A stretch of 64,000 bases of DNA from Limanda limanda (Eukaryota > Chordata > Actinopteri > Pleuronectiformes > Pleuronectidae). Positions 1 to 14,063 of the stretch are shown here, piece after piece. Position numbers and translations under genes: made by a program. Where the stretch lies: assembly GCF_963576545.1 (NCBI RefSeq), contig NC_083651.1, forward strand, positions 13,437,886 through 13,501,885, written 5' to 3'. Below the pieces are notes generated by a model that made no database searches, was not told the origin of the DNA, and saw only the letters and a list, made by a program, of their open reading frames with translations. The first letter of the stretch is position 1. The number at the start of each line of letters is the position of its first letter.

Positions 1-3000
1 CCGGGGCCGAAAGGTCATTTGCACATACATGGATGGTTTGTACGATAAGGTCTACTGGCTATAAGTTCTTCTAACTTTCCCTTATATCCAATTTCATCCA
101 ACTGGAACAGTGACGCAACATGCACAGACAATTGAATGACAGACTATTGGAAGAATTATATAGTTATTCAATTGTTTACAAAGCCAACACCAACAGGTTA
201 GGTGTTCTCTCATTTTCTTTCTATAAATGTTTGAGATAAATAAGATGATGTGACAGAATGTGATGTAGTCATTATCTGAGACTCACAAAACTTTAATCTT
301 CAGCTTCTTTCTTATCTTCTGCACAAAAACAATTATTCAATCTCTGCACACACACACATACACACATATGCACACGCACACACACTTCCACAGCTGGTGC
401 AGGACATATTGTTTGTTTCTCCTCGGCGGTATGCCAGTGATTCTGATGTGCCAGAACAATAAATCCAGAAAATATGTCCCAGCTTACCGTTGAGCTGCGA
501 AACTGTTTGATCATTCATTCTGAAACAGTTTTTTTCATTTCTTGATGTGTCATACTCACTGGTGGTATCGGCCTCCACATGCTACTGCGCAGAGCGAAAA
601 AAGGGAAGAACACAATGTACTAAAACCACCAAAGGCACATAAAGTGTGCATTCGTGAAGCGTGCAATTATGTGGCAGCTTGCAGCTCTTTCACAGCTTAT
701 TATCTCTGAGTAACTCTTCATTTGCATTTATTTTATCAATTCAACAGCTGAGTTAACAATATGCAGAGAGAGCACGAGTCACCTTAAGCTCTTTAGACAT
801 AAAAGTACTACATCCTTTCCGAAGCTGATTTCAGACACGAACTCTGCAGAATGGCCAGAGAATTGGGTCTGGACTTTCTCTGTAGATTTGCTTTTCACAT
901 ATGAAGAACACAGCAGGAGATTCTCTGCTCAGACGTGTTCACGAGGAAACAGAAGTCACTGGAGAGCTCAGGTTTTTGTTCACAACACATCCACAATGAC
1001 TCTCGGCATCTTCTACATGTAAAGTACCGCTCTGTAGAAATTTTTTGCTTTTATTTGTGTACGTTGGACATGAGAAACATCATCAACACGCCCACTTGCA
1101 CAGAGTGAATTCTCCAGAGGATTTCATGCTGTTTTGTCACATGGGATCAATTGGACATTCTCCAGAGTTTTAACTAGGGCCTGGCAGGAAAACCCAATGT
1201 CTCTCACTTGTTTTTCTCTTACATATAGTCCCTCAGGAGAATGTCCGGAGATTATCTGGAGCTCAGTGCCTGGCCTGAAAGCAGCTTAATTTGCACCTTT
1301 ACCAGAGGGTCTGTCTAAAATGTTGTCAGACACACGAACAGACAGGAAGTGTCGGAGCTGGCCCCTGTCTGAACCACGCAGTGTTTAGAGTTCTGTTTGG
1401 CTTTGTTGCTAAGGGCTGCCGTGAGATAAAAGCCGGCAGCAGATAGTTTGCCACGGTTCCTCCTCTGTTCCCTTGTCCAACACGACCTGTTCCCTTCATC
1501 CAGTACCAGGCCACCCACTGCTCACTTTAATCATTAACCTCAGATTAACTGCAGCACACAGACCCTTCTTTGTTTCCAGGCTTTTCAACCTCCCACACCC
1601 CCATTTATTTCCCTCCCCCCGGCTTTATCTCCTCGCGCTACTTTCTGCTGCAGCCAGTAAATGTCGACCACTTAGGGAAGAAGAAAAATAAATATCCCAG
1701 AGTGCGGAGCAGCCAGAGGAGTCACCTGCCGCACTACGCAGCAGCATCTGCTCATCCACCTTAAATCGTAAAATTCACAGTCAGAACTGATGCCATTTTT
1801 TAAGCAGCAGGGATAAGAAGCTGCTCGACTCCAAATAAGCACAAAACTCTCTTCCATGCTCTTCATGATAAACACGTGATTAAAGGGGATGTGACTGATT
1901 TCATCCATAAATTATTCTCCTTTTGGCACCAGCTACGACAGACATATGACGTCAGCCTCATCGTCAGCAGTCTATGCTGCTCTCTAGGAAAGTTTCTCCT
2001 TTTCATGTTATCCATGCCTCCCACACTATGAGTCAAGTATCATTACCTCAGCGTGATACTGTGTATAATTAACATGAGGTGCATGGTGACATTGCTGCCG
2101 ACCTTAATGATGTTCTGGATTTATAAAAGATGAAGGAGTGACAGTATAAATATCTTGGTCGTGCATGTTGGTGGGTGGATGAACACCTCATAGCATCAGT
2201 TTTTTTCCAGCTGGCGTCAGCAGGACATCTTCTTCTCTTCCCCCTCATCATCGTTTTTGGTTCGATCAAATCAGTTTCTTAATATTCCTCTGCCACAATA
2301 TAATTAATTCAACCTATCGTCCATCACGTCAGGCCTCTTCTTTCATGGATATGAGAGTCACTGTCCCTGCTCTCCTCCTTTTCTCTCTCCCCCATCCCTC
2401 CACCCTCCTCCTCCTCCTCCGTGTGGCAGCGAGCAGCGAGCAGACTGCTTGGTCAAAGAGACGTATGGGCAATGATGTCAGCAGCCTGCGTCAAAGTCTC
2501 AGGGGCACGTTTACAATCTTCTTAACCGTACTGAGCCTTCCATCGAGATCACTGCACACTAATCAAATCTGAACTGCTCGCAGGGTCTTTGTGCATATCT
2601 ACGTCAATTTCCTCCTCCAGCTCAACCCCTCAATTCATAGAGAGGCAGACTCTGCACATGTGTGGCGCCTTTGTGCTAAATAGACGCAAGCACACATATG
2701 CTCGAGACATGTGGGGAGAAAATAGCGTGTAACCTTGAAATGCCTCCTTTTCTTCTTGGTTGATCAGTGGAAGTGATTGAGGTGCATCAATCCATCATAG
2801 TTGACCCGGTGAGTGGTGGCTTTTGCTGAGAAAGAAAGAAAACCCTCCCAGTAACAGTTTTTATTTAACTGCAGAAGAGAGCAGGTCTTCAGCTCAATGT
2901 TTAGGATCCACTTTGTTGACTGCAGGCCACAGATAGTGTCCGGTTGTTGTGCTGCTCGTGTTGAGCTTCCAGCGACTGAGTCAGATGTTCTGTGGTTTGC

Positions 3001-3726
3001 ATTTGTGCATGACTGTACCATAAATTGTCATAAACACGACATGTGCTCAGGTTTGTTTTCAGAGTTGGTAAAGACAAAGGGTGGAGTGGAACGAATCAAC
3101 AAGGTCGTTAAACCAGAGGTCACTTTATGGTTCAGATGTAAAAAAGCCACATTTTCCTCATCAAGGATGTTTATAAGACAGGGTTTAATATGTATTTACC
3201 CAAATCACATCACTCTCAATCTATTACATCCAGCACATGGACTCTTTTTGTATTTACAGCACACAGGAATGTGTAGACGGGATTAAAGCAACAGGGAAGT
3301 CTGTTCCAGCTTTGTGATAATAAACCAAGAGGTGGTGGGTTTATACTAGATTTCCTTATTCATGTATCCTATATGTAGATCTATATGAACGGATTCAGGA
3401 CGGAAGATGATGATTCTCACTTGTATTTAGGCTTTTGTGGCATCATAAATTCCATGTTCGTATGCAGATAGCTGTTATAGAGATTAACCAAGTTGTCTGG
3501 AGCCTAAACACCACGTGACTCCCAAATTCAACCCCATTTCCACTTCTCATGTCACTGGTGAGTCCTTGAACAATATACGGTGAACAGAAGATGGAGTCTT
3601 GGCCCAGATGTCCACTTTCTTCGCTCCAAAATATTGGTCATAGCCCCCAAGAAACTAGTGTGTCCGAAAATGGGCTCCGAAATTGAGTCAAGAATTTTAA
3701 TTAAAATAAACTGTGTTTGTGTGCGC
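1..3726. other. Gene-poor intergenic DNA
   Basis: I find no convincing exon or RNA gene here on either strand. Open frames are short and look like chance. A short CA-rich microsatellite lies near 345-385. ARHGEF7 is the expected neighbour upstream of ankrd10 in human 13q34, but I recognise none of its exons in this stretch. Confidence 0.6.
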
Positions 3727-4022
3727 TAGTCTGACCTGCTGACGAGGAGCCTGTTGCTCAGGAGGTTATCCTCAAACGAACAGAAGGTCGGCGGTTCGTT
3801 CCCAGTCTCCCACATTCCGCATGCCGAAGTGATCTTGGGCAAGATACTAAACCCCAAGATTGCCCCTGGGATGACAGTGTGTGAGTGATGTTAGATAGAG
3901 TGCACATAGAGCCACTGTATGTACGTGTGTGTGATGGGTTAATGGCCAAACTGTACTGTAAAGTGCTTTGAGTGTTCATTAGGACTATATCAAAAACTAT
4001 ATAAACACAGAGCATTTACATG
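3727..4022 (+). mobile_element. tRNA-derived SINE, teleost type
   Basis: The 5' part resembles a tRNA gene. It has a degenerate A box near 3755-3770 and a B box, GGTTCGTTCC, at about 3793-3802. A non-tRNA body follows, with phrases I recognise from a widespread fish SINE: CCTTGGGCAAGATACT-like, then GTAAAGTGCTTTGAGTG, then a degenerate 'CTATATAAA' tail. The copy is diverged, so it is an old insertion. The family name is not certain from memory. Confidence 0.8.
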
Positions 4023-5467
4023 ACAGGTCCAGAACAAAAGCTGAAGGATCAACACAATTATCCGTTTAGTAAAGTTGTCTGGAAAACACAACTGTCACAA
4101 ATGTTTACATATTTCACCGGACGGATGCAAGATCTGACGAAATAGCTGGGAAATTCAAGTCTAACAAATTACATAGCAACCCATCCATTCATTGTCAGGA
4201 TGGACCAAAATTAATGTCTGACTGAAACGGTCATCCCCTAGAGCCATAGATATTTAATGAGTCAGGATTATTCTGTGAAACTTTTGAACCCTCCTTTAAA
4301 AAAACAGAATATATTATAAAACTGCTTTCACAGGCAGAATATTGCTCCTCATGAGAAATAAACCGGACCAGTGAGTTCTGTCCCTAATTGAGCTGCTGCC
4401 ATGTGTAGGTACAGCCGAGTGAATACAGTGACTCTTCACAAATTATCTCAAGCTTATGTGTCCCCAGTAGCCGCCACTGGCATCATTACAGACAGATGAG
4501 GGTCTATTACTGTTTTCCACTCAGGTCGTCAATGGGCTTTCAGCGGCTGCTCGGGCTCGACTGTGACATCCAGCAGGCTCAGCAACACTGCAGAAGTAGG
4601 TTGTTGGGGAGAGGCAGGCAGAGTGAGGTAACCCATTAACTGGTTAGCGCTGTCAGAGGGGCTGTGACCACACAAACAGAGCAATTGTGCTGCATTTGCG
4701 TCAGACAGCAGCTGTGGTTCATCCCTTCCCCCTGCATTACTACGACAGTCTGCCAGACGAGCATGCACGACTGGGAAAGAAAAACACTGCAAGGGACCAT
4801 ATGTTTGCGTTTGCGGACAAGCCGATACACTCCACATTAAACACACACACAACACACAGACACACTAATTAGACTAAAGTGGTTGCCCATGGTCTTTCCA
4901 CTCAGGTGACAGAGAGAGATGCATACACATGCATACATAAAGCTTTCATAAGCCATGACATCGGCTATAATCTTCCTTGGCATTTAGTGCATGAGGGCTG
5001 TGCGATTATAACAGGTGTCATGTCTTGTTAAAGACTGGATTATTCTGGCTTTCACCAGCATGTGTATTACAGCGAACGCAAGTGTGCACGAGGGTGTGAA
5101 ATCACTCGGCTGCTCATAAATGGCGTTTGTTGTTTTAATTGGGGGGTGTGAGGTGTGACGTCTGCTGTTTGACATTTCATCTCCCCTCTGCAGAAACTGG
5201 AGCAGAAAAAATTAAAAGGAGAACTGAAAGAAAACTGAGGGTACTGAAGCAGCACGGGGTTAAAGGTTTCAGTAGGAAAATAAATCACCAGGAGAAAGAA
5301 GAGAAAGAGAAAGAAGGAAGAAAAGTGGTCTGAACCAACTGTACTTCACACTTCTCTCATTACCATTGTTTTCTTTTCCTCTCATTGACATCAAAGTAGA
5401 CTAATGTAATAGGAGACAATATATAGAACACGTTTTTTTCAGCTGTGCCAGTCATTGATGTGTGAAA

Positions 5468-5540
5468 GGGTGTGTGTGTGTGCGGTGTGTGTGTGTTTGT
5501 GTGGTGTGTGTGTGTGTGTGTGTGTGGTGTGTGTGTGTGC
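5468..5540. repeat. (TG)n microsatellite
   Basis: An almost pure TG dinucleotide tract interrupted by GGTG and TTTG units. It has no coding meaning; the opposite-strand frame gives only a His/Thr low-complexity peptide. Confidence 0.95.
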
Positions 5541-8279
5541 CCCAACTAACTGGGTCAAACACTGGATGTAGCTCTACAGTATGGTAACAGCATTGTGTAC
5601 CGTTGTAGCTCAGTAAATGTGAGCACTCAATGTTACATAAAGTTTACACAGCACATTTTTAGTCACACAAAATTAAGAGGATTTGGACTGGAAAACGACA
5701 TGAGGTGTTGGTGGTGCTTTATGAAGAAAGGTGGTGAAAAGAACAGAACAAATGCACTAGTCTGCCCCTCGGTAGTTTTCAACTTTCCCAACCCCTATAT
5801 GTGTTTGTTCCTATTGAAGATGTAAATAATGAAAATTCTGAAACAAAGATTTTAAAGATTTTAAATTGAAATTGATTCGTGCATTACTTTCAGTTCTATA
5901 TTATAATATATTTGATGCACAAGAAAGTATCTACAGCCAAATAAGTGGCTCATAATAAGTGACAGTGGCCATGTTTATTATAGTGAAGAAGCAATATCAG
6001 CAGATGAGGGTGATTATGTTGTTTAGCAGCTCTGGAAAACAGTTAAAGTCTATGGCACAGAGGGAGAAGACTTAAGACTAACACCATTCTTTTAATTTAA
6101 TGAGATTTAATGACAGTGAGGAAGGTAGATGATATCTGAATTCAATACAACATTTTATTATTAGTTATTATTATTATAATTTGTTTATTTTTTTTTACAA
6201 AAAGAAAATTGTTTACCAATATAGAAATAATTCAGTTATCAACAGATAATTGATTAAGTTTGCTCAAATTAAATTAATCAAGTTATATTAGCACAACTGA
6301 AAAATGTATTTATTTCTACCTAATGTACCCAACTTAATTTTTTGTGGTAATAAAAGTTGGTTAACAATTCAAAAAGTTAATGTATAATAAAATTGACACA
6401 AAATGTTCTGCTCACATCAGTTTCTAGGTCAAATAAATCAACTAAATTTGACATTGCAGCAGAGGTTTTGCAACATAACATTTGCTGATGAGGATATTTC
6501 ATATTATATAGAGTTGTGGAACACTAAATGATTTATTTGTATGGGTCACCTTGTATAATGTAGAGTGTAACAATATGACAGAAACACTTTTCAGGGACAG
6601 AAAATGTCACCTTTTGCAGATTGTTAAGCCCTATGAGGCAAATTGTGATTTGGGAATATGGGCTATAAAAATAAAAATGACTTGATGGATTTATTGATAA
6701 AGCGATCCATCCAGCACTTCCAAAGCAAAAGGGGTAACTGCAAACGGACTCCTGATAGACAAAGGAAGGAAGACAACAGGTGTTAATTCTAATCTCCGCG
6801 TAAGAGCCAGCTCCTGGCGTCAGAAGCAGCTGATGTCACCTCCAAAGCCGCCCCCCAACCAATGCATCACTGCTGAACCCGATGATCGCCTTACTTCTCC
6901 TGGGAGAACACCTCACTGAGTGCATAGTGACTAATGAACTCCTCCCAAAGGTACATCTCTGCAGTCCTGGTGTCTTTTTTTGTCACAGGCGGAGACAGGT
7001 GCAGGGCCTGATGTGTTGTAACCTGATGAACCAGAATGCTTCAGTGGCCCCAGGTGATCCACAGTCTATTGTAGACTCATGTTCTGACTAAACATTCATA
7101 GCTAAACATATAGAACACGGAACAATGCATTGCAGCTTGATGCAGCGTGATGAGTACTTTGAACAGATGGTGTTACAGTGGGTGTGTGTGTGTGTCCGTG
7201 CAACAATAGCATCAGAGAGAAGAAGAATTACTCAGATGCTTTCCGTACATTAGGTAAATTTGGCTCCAACACATGCAGCTCTGAGATAAGGCCGAAAATT
7301 AATCTGTCAGCCACAGTGATTGAGGAGGATCTCACATTCCTGCACTAGTATATGTGAAAATAAAAACAGTCGAATAATCATGTGGGAGATATAACATGAT
7401 ATTCTGTATAATGTCTATATAATCCTTAAGGGAAGATATGAGGCTCGTTCATTATATTTTATGATATAATCTTTTTTTATCATCTGAGTTGCGCCCGCTG
7501 GCTCGTAATAGGTTCACTGGAGTTGTGTTGACTGCACTGAATCAACAGTCACTATCAAGTTTAATCAACTAACCACCAACTATTCTCACTGACGTCAAAT
7601 TTTAGTATATATTAATTCTAATGATATGTAATAAAACAGGCATGTACATTGAGTCCGCCAAGCAGCACTCTGGGGATGGAGCCAAAAAAAACTCCACTTG
7701 AACAAACATCAGTGTCATAAGAACTACATGAACTGACAGAAACCATCTTCGACAAGAATGTGTTTAATGTGACTTTTTAGTTCGGCCCATGTTCCATCCA
7801 CTAACATGGAGGATGCAGTCCATTCTGTAGAAGACTGTTAGATTAAACAACAAGTACTAAAAGGTAAGTTAGGTTGAGGAAACTCTCTTGAGTCACTGTA
7901 TTTTACGTCTTCCTTTGTCTTTAATGGTGAAGTTCTTTTGTTACGACTTTTCTAGAATTTCCTAATGTTAACAGTTGGCCATTCCCTCCCCGACAAATAC
8001 GGGACTATCAATTCTCAATTTGACTAAAGCATTGAAACAGTATTTACACAAGCACATCCTCTTTGTAACATGATGCATAGTTATCAAGAGTGAATTGTGG
8101 GAACAGTTCAGTCAGGTACTGATAGAAAGTCCGGCCCTGATACTTTCAGTTCTTACAATAGAGACAAACAACTCTTGGTCATTTCACAAATTACACAAAA
8201 AAAGGTCAAATTCACATTAATGTTCTGATTTTTATATATGTGGTCTCTGAATATGTCCTTTATTGGATGTATTGTTGAA

Positions 8280-8301
8280 ATAATAATAATAATAATAATA
8301 G
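8280..8301. repeat. (AAT)n microsatellite
   Basis: A run of about seven AAT units in AT-rich intergenic DNA. Confidence 0.9.
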
Positions 8302-10919
8302 TCATAATTTGTTGGTGTGCTTAAATGCTTATCTGACAGCATCAGTGTAAATAATGTTAGGACATGATGCAGTTGTTCAAATGTAGCCTCCCATTTAACC
8401 CAAAAGGTGGAACATTTAACTCTGAGCTTGTTCAGTGGAGTGTAAATGCTTTTAATGTTGACGTGTGAAACACTGGTCAGACTTAAGGCTTCTGGGAAAG
8501 GAATTACAACAGGAGCTGGCAGTGGTCTCCTAAGCAGGAGTTTTACCTTTGACCCAGATAAAGAAAGGCAGGAAGAAAGAAGGAAATTAAGCTGCTCTGG
8601 TACTTGTGTAGTGAGGAACTGAGTGAGAAGTCGCTTTCTTCCAGTGTGTGTTGGAAAAATAAACACATAAAGACTTACATGCTGAAATCACAATATCTTT
8701 AATAAGATAGTGACATTTTTTAATTTGTTGACAGAAGAGCTTTAATTTTGCCATCATGGTTGCATACAAGCACATACAAATGGATATAAGTTACTGACAA
8801 AAGGAGAACCACAGAAAAATGTATGGTAATTATTGTTTATTTCATTATAACTGTTTATAGAGATTTGCCAAAGATAAACCAAAGAATGGGTTGAAAAAGC
8901 AAAAATAAACAGAAAGCTGTAATACAATAATTCAAATTAGCTCAGGATTTTATCATGACTCAGACAAACAAAAAGCAATCACTTACAATTCTAATTAATA
9001 CTTACAGTAAATGGGTGTGGAAAATGTCTTTGTTGATCTGTACAGTTTCCTACTGTGACCAAAAGGACATTAAATTAATTTCAGTACTTCTAATAGAATA
9101 TTAGAAAAAAGGGGCTCAAAATAATCATTAATTTAATTCTCTAATATTTCTGCAGAATTGTAATTATATGTTTTAATGAGTTACAATTGACACCATCTTA
9201 AACTTTTTATGGTTTACCTAAGGGGCTTGTCGGCTCGTCTAATAGTATCATAAATGTCTTATCAATAACTTTACAGTGTCATAATCAGAGGAGTTGGAAA
9301 TCAACATCTGACAATAACACCAACTTCAGGGTTACAGTGACACAGTTATCTTAAAGTCCTGGTCACATTAACAAGTGGCACAGTGGACTTAAATCATGCT
9401 TTACAAAATAATAAGTTCTTTCTGGCATAAAGACTGAACGTTGCACGTACTTGTTCATTCTGAACATATTTTAGCTAGAACACTAATTCATGATTTCCTA
9501 TATATGACAGGTAGAGGCCCAGAAACAAATACATCAGCAAATTCTAATAAAGTGGCTGTTTTTAGGAAATTTTCATCAATTATAACTGAGACACTAAGCA
9601 ACCTGCGTTTTTGTGTTACTAAATATTAATGTTGGTTTGACATGTCACTTGTGTTTTAAAGTAATTCAAGTTTATACAACAGTTAAAGTTTATTTTGTAT
9701 CGTGTTTTTGCTAATATTTAATTATATTCTGCTTTAGTTGCTAATATTACAACAGTTGAAGATGCCGTAGTGCAGTTTAGTGCACATGCGAGGCTATATA
9801 TTATTGACCACATGGATATCGCTGAGGAGCCAGTTTTTGACTGTGACACTGTGATACATGAAACATGCAAAGTGCAACAGGCAGAGTGAATGGAACAATT
9901 GGTTTGTACGGATAGTTTGGCTATGTGTGTCACCAAGTCGGTAATGGGCCGAGCTAAGGTGTCTTGATAAAAGTTTAGCTGGAACCTTTTCAAATAAACC
10001 CTCTCAAGTTTTTCGCCGACTCCTGTTGAAGTGTGTTTAACATTTGGTTTTCACAACAAGGCCAGAAGTATTTCTCTTGGACACGAGTCAAACTTAGTAA
10101 TCACTCTGCAGGCTTACATTAAGTGGCCTATTGAAATGTGGAACAAGGTAAAAAGGCCACTACATCAATACCGCCAATATTTCCTATGATTCTAGAGATT
10201 AAATGTCTTATTTCTGTCTTAAGTCTGCTTGAAAATCTGATGCTGCCTTACAACGTCCTCCTTTGACCTTAAAAGGAGTGAGCGTAGGTCTCAAGTAGCG
10301 TGGTGGATGCTCAATTAAATGTCATAAACCAATTTAAGTAACTCGTAAACACACGAGTACAGCACATTACCATGAGGTTGAGAGCGTCGTAGAACTCTGT
10401 GTGCGGTTTTGTCCATGTTTGTGTGTGAGGGTGGGAGAGAGGGTTCAGCCAAATCATCTCACTCACTTCCATTTAAGTCTGACGTCCATAACCCACCAAT
10501 CCCCCTTCTGTTTACCAAAGTGATACCTAACACCTTTGCGTCATTCCTCTTTCGTGTGTGTGGAGTTGAGTCAGTGCTGTGTTATCAGACAAAAGCAAAC
10601 AATCCTTTGAAACGTGCAAACTGAAGACTGGGGAGACGGTTTCGACAAACGGGAGCCTGTCAATTAAATGACACAAAGGGGCAGGGATAAGTAACTGAGC
10701 TGAGCTTGAATGAAGAGTTTCAGGTCAGTGACGCCGAGCTGGGCAAACAGACTGCAGTCAAGTGGGGTATCGACCCAGGCTGATAAGGTATCAGCGGACA
10801 TTCCTGTGCAGAGGTGTTTAGTCAGAGCCACCTACAGACATCAGGACACATGACTTGGCAACACTCAACAGAACCGAGTATGATTCACCCACTAAGAGGC
10901 TTCAATTCATTGTTTTTTC

Positions 10920-11160
10920 ACACACACACACGTTTGTACTTCTTAAGGAAACTCATCTACATAAGACATTCGCTAGCCCCTTAACTCTAACCCTAACCCC
11001 TAACCCTAAACTTTAGCATCCAAACTAAATGCCTAATCCCAACCCTAATACCAGGTCTTAACCCTCAAACAGCCCATTGAAAAAAGTGAAGACCAGACAA
11101 AATGTCCTCAGTATGTAGGATCTTTGCTTAAAATGGTCCTCACAAAGATACAAGTACAGG
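10920..11160. repeat. Dispersed repeat with telomere-like CCCTAA core
   Basis: Degenerate CCCTAA and CCTAACCC units lie at about 10983-11050. They sit between two flanks of a repeat I recognise from fish genomes: a CA run and 'GTTTGTACTTCT' on the left, and 'GACCAGACAAAATGTCCTCA' and 'GTCCTCACAAAGATACAAGT' on the right. The flanks suggest a dispersed element with a TTAGGG-like core, not a relic telomere. Confidence 0.6.
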
Positions 11161-14036
11161 AACTTATATGTGCTATTTCATTATACTATCAATAGGTTGT
11201 GCGTTTTCCGGAAAAAAATATTTCGTTCTCGAAACAATGTGAAATAGGCTGTGTCCCAATTCAGGGGCCACACAGTGCCGATAAAGCTCCTTTGTGCAGC
11301 TGCACTTATTGCAGCTCAGCCACATGCATGGCTAGCTTGTTAGCTTCATCACCAGAACACATTGAAACCTGGGATAGGTGAGCCCGAGAAGGATCCAGCT
11401 CTTGGATCTGTTGTTGTAGAGACATATTTGGAAGTATACAGCTCCTGAATTTGAAAACATTTATAGTGACTAGAAAATAGTTTTGGACTCTTTGGCTTTC
11501 CATCCCCTCAGAGGCAAACACCTTTTAGATCATAGACAAACAATAAACAATAAAAACCTGAACGCAATCACCATATTGGACTGGACAAGATAAGAATTGA
11601 CTGTAAATTTAAAAAAGTACATAGGGGAGCTGCAGTTTTCCTGTATAAAAAGGTTTCCATAATGTTTACATTTCTGAGTCGATTTTAGTGACTTTTTGTC
11701 ATATACAGAGTTTTCTGATCTTTGTGGAGCACAAAGAAAATATTATCTTCAGTTATTTAGAATCTGGATTGTTAAGATGTAATGGCTGCTCTGCATTAGG
11801 CTGCATGATATGAAATACTGACATGGTGGAAAACATTTCATTGTCATGGAAGGAATACCAGCATAACCACTTCCCCATTCTGAGCCTGATTTAGTCAGAC
11901 GTGTCAAAAAATGGCTTCCTTGGCAGAGTATGATAACCTGAACATTTTCTATCATACCTTAGTCTCCAACTGAAATGATGCAATATAGTTGCATCATGGG
12001 TAATATATGCACCAGTAATGTATGACAACAAAGGAGAAAGCAGTAGGGGAAAAGTACATTTCTGATTCTTCTGCATCACTTTTGATTCTTTTCTTTTAAA
12101 CGGTTCAACATTTGTCTGGTAAAAGGAGAGGTATAATAAAAACGGTGGAAAACGACATGGAGCATAATTTCCAACATTTTGGTGCCAAAGGAAAACCTGA
12201 TAGAAGACTTAAGTCAACAGTAGATTTACACTGTGCACCCTTTCCTATTTTCCTTTATTTCCAGTGTTTCTTTATCTCTTTTAATATACTCCTTGTTAAA
12301 TTGCAGGATTTTAACACAGTGTGACTTCTTCAGTGTGGCAATACATTCCATATTCTGTTCTATATTTGGAGCATCAGTTCACCCGCCCATGCTCATTTAA
12401 GTGTGTGTTTTAACTGTGTGTGTGAGTTACACACAGTATTTGTGCATAAGGAATAAGGACAGTCGGGAGAAGGGAGGGGTGCACTTGCTGTGAACTGGTT
12501 CCCTGCTGCTTAAAACATATCATGCTTGCATTGTGCTGCTTCATACTAATTAGTGTCCGAGTCCATTAATACTGACCCATGTCACTGATTGTGGGGAGGT
12601 GAAGGAGATGACTCGGGGGAAACTGGGTAATGGAGTGCCTCCCACAGAATGCTCAATGGTTTGCCGGTGAAGTGGAGCGTGATATCATCACAGTGATATC
12701 GGTATGACGCACCTCTCTGAGGTTCATTAACATTCTCTTCACTCCAGAGCTTTTCTCATAATAGAAACCGGCTCTGCAGTGCAGGCACAGGTTGACCTGG
12801 TTGCTGAAAATGGACGTGTGGTTCATTGGATGGAACAAACAGAGAAGGATGGAAAAAAACTTTCCAACACTGTTTCTGAATACATCAGATACTTCCACTC
12901 ATTACGTACAACGACCCAAATTCTGTACTTAGGAGCAATTTCGAGAGTATTTCAATTTGCAATTCACCACTGCAATTCAGGGTGCAGTTCTAAAGATATA
13001 CTATAATGAAAAAAAACAATAAAATGTTTCTCCAGTGCTGGATAATTACATCTTCTTTTTATGTTTGAAACCCGATTATGATGAAAACAGGTAAATTAAA
13101 ACTAAATAAAACTGCAAACATAGCGTAAGATATGGATGTGAGACTGCACCTGGACTGACCCACAGACAGTGATATGAAATTAAATGACGTGATATCAACC
13201 CATAACCAGTTACTTCTGGCTCAGGAGGGAAATCACCGGCGACCCCCTGCGGTCAATATCTCCCCCTAGTGTACATAAATAACAATTTAACACAAAACAG
13301 GCACAGCTAGTAAATGCTTTGTAATTTTCAAATAGCATGTGCATTGTTATAGTAGGTTTTTTTCCTGCAAACCGTATGATGAATGATAGTTATACCATTA
13401 ATATGAAAATAGTGGGTAAACGACAAGCAGATATTATTTGGTGTCACTGCTTGCGTCAATCTGTGTCAGAGCCTGTGTGCCAATATTTTTATTTACGTCT
13501 ATGGTCAGAGCTTGTGTTTGACCAGTTCTTGTTGTATACTCCCATCCTGTGGTAAAAAGAAACATTACATTAGGAACCTACAAATTACGTGTTTCTCATC
13601 AATTAAAGAGGCTTATTTCCTTAAACATTCAAAGATTACTCACATTTTTATGACAAGCATTAATCAATACTCTGTGTGATTCAAACCGCTGATAAAAATT
13701 CTCTTTTCTGGTCACCGAGAGGAATCTGATTGTAGAAGGGAGACATGTCAATGGACTATGATGTTAAAGTTATGAGTTACTAGAGCTGTGATGTTTTATC
13801 AAATCTAAAATTACAGTGAGATGTTTTACAACAGGGAAAAGTTGATATTGAAAGAAAGAAATATAACATTCGGGGGTTATGGTTAGTACTCACAGGTGCA
13901 TCTCTACTGTTAGTGAAGAAACATGGCAGAAATAATAATCCTATTGTGGCCAGAATACATATTAAACATAGGTGAGCAAAAATGGGATTTTTTAAAATAC
14001 AACAAATATGGGTCATTCCTGGAACATGTGTTGTTA
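11161..14036. other. Intergenic DNA upstream of ankrd10
   Basis: No gene is supported. Open frames are short and lack domains. A GGA-rich run and a large minisatellite follow immediately to the right. Confidence 0.55.
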
Positions 14037-14061
14037 GGAGGAGGAGGAGGAGGAGGAGGAG
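14037..14061. repeat. (GGA)n microsatellite
   Basis: About eight GGA units directly abut the 19-bp minisatellite. Confidence 0.9.
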
Positions 14062-14063
14062 AG

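Larger units (their letters stand above)
4023..10919. other. Gene-poor intergenic DNA with microsatellites
   Basis: No gene is supported. The stretch is AT-rich. It contains a TG-rich microsatellite at about 5468-5540 and an AAT trinucleotide run at about 8280-8301. The minus-strand open frame at 8232-8666 has no recognisable domain, and its poly-tyrosine tract is only the trinucleotide repeat in translation. Confidence 0.55.

Noticed and set aside
2..64. Open frame at the left edge ending MDGLYDKVYWL then stop
   Set aside because: Only about 20 codons, with no recognised family and no way to see upstream sequence. Chance is likely.
293..578. Minus-strand frames that could be an arhgef7 exon
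   Set aside because: Cysteine-rich because of a CA microsatellite, and no match to ARHGEF7 SH3, CH or DH motifs as I know them.
3755..3805. Possible tRNA gene
   Set aside because: The A and B boxes belong to a SINE head. The acceptor stem and fold are degenerate and the SINE body follows directly.
10980..11060. Interstitial telomere or chromosome fusion scar
   Set aside because: CCCTAA units are few and degenerate, and they are embedded in a dispersed repeat with its own flanks.
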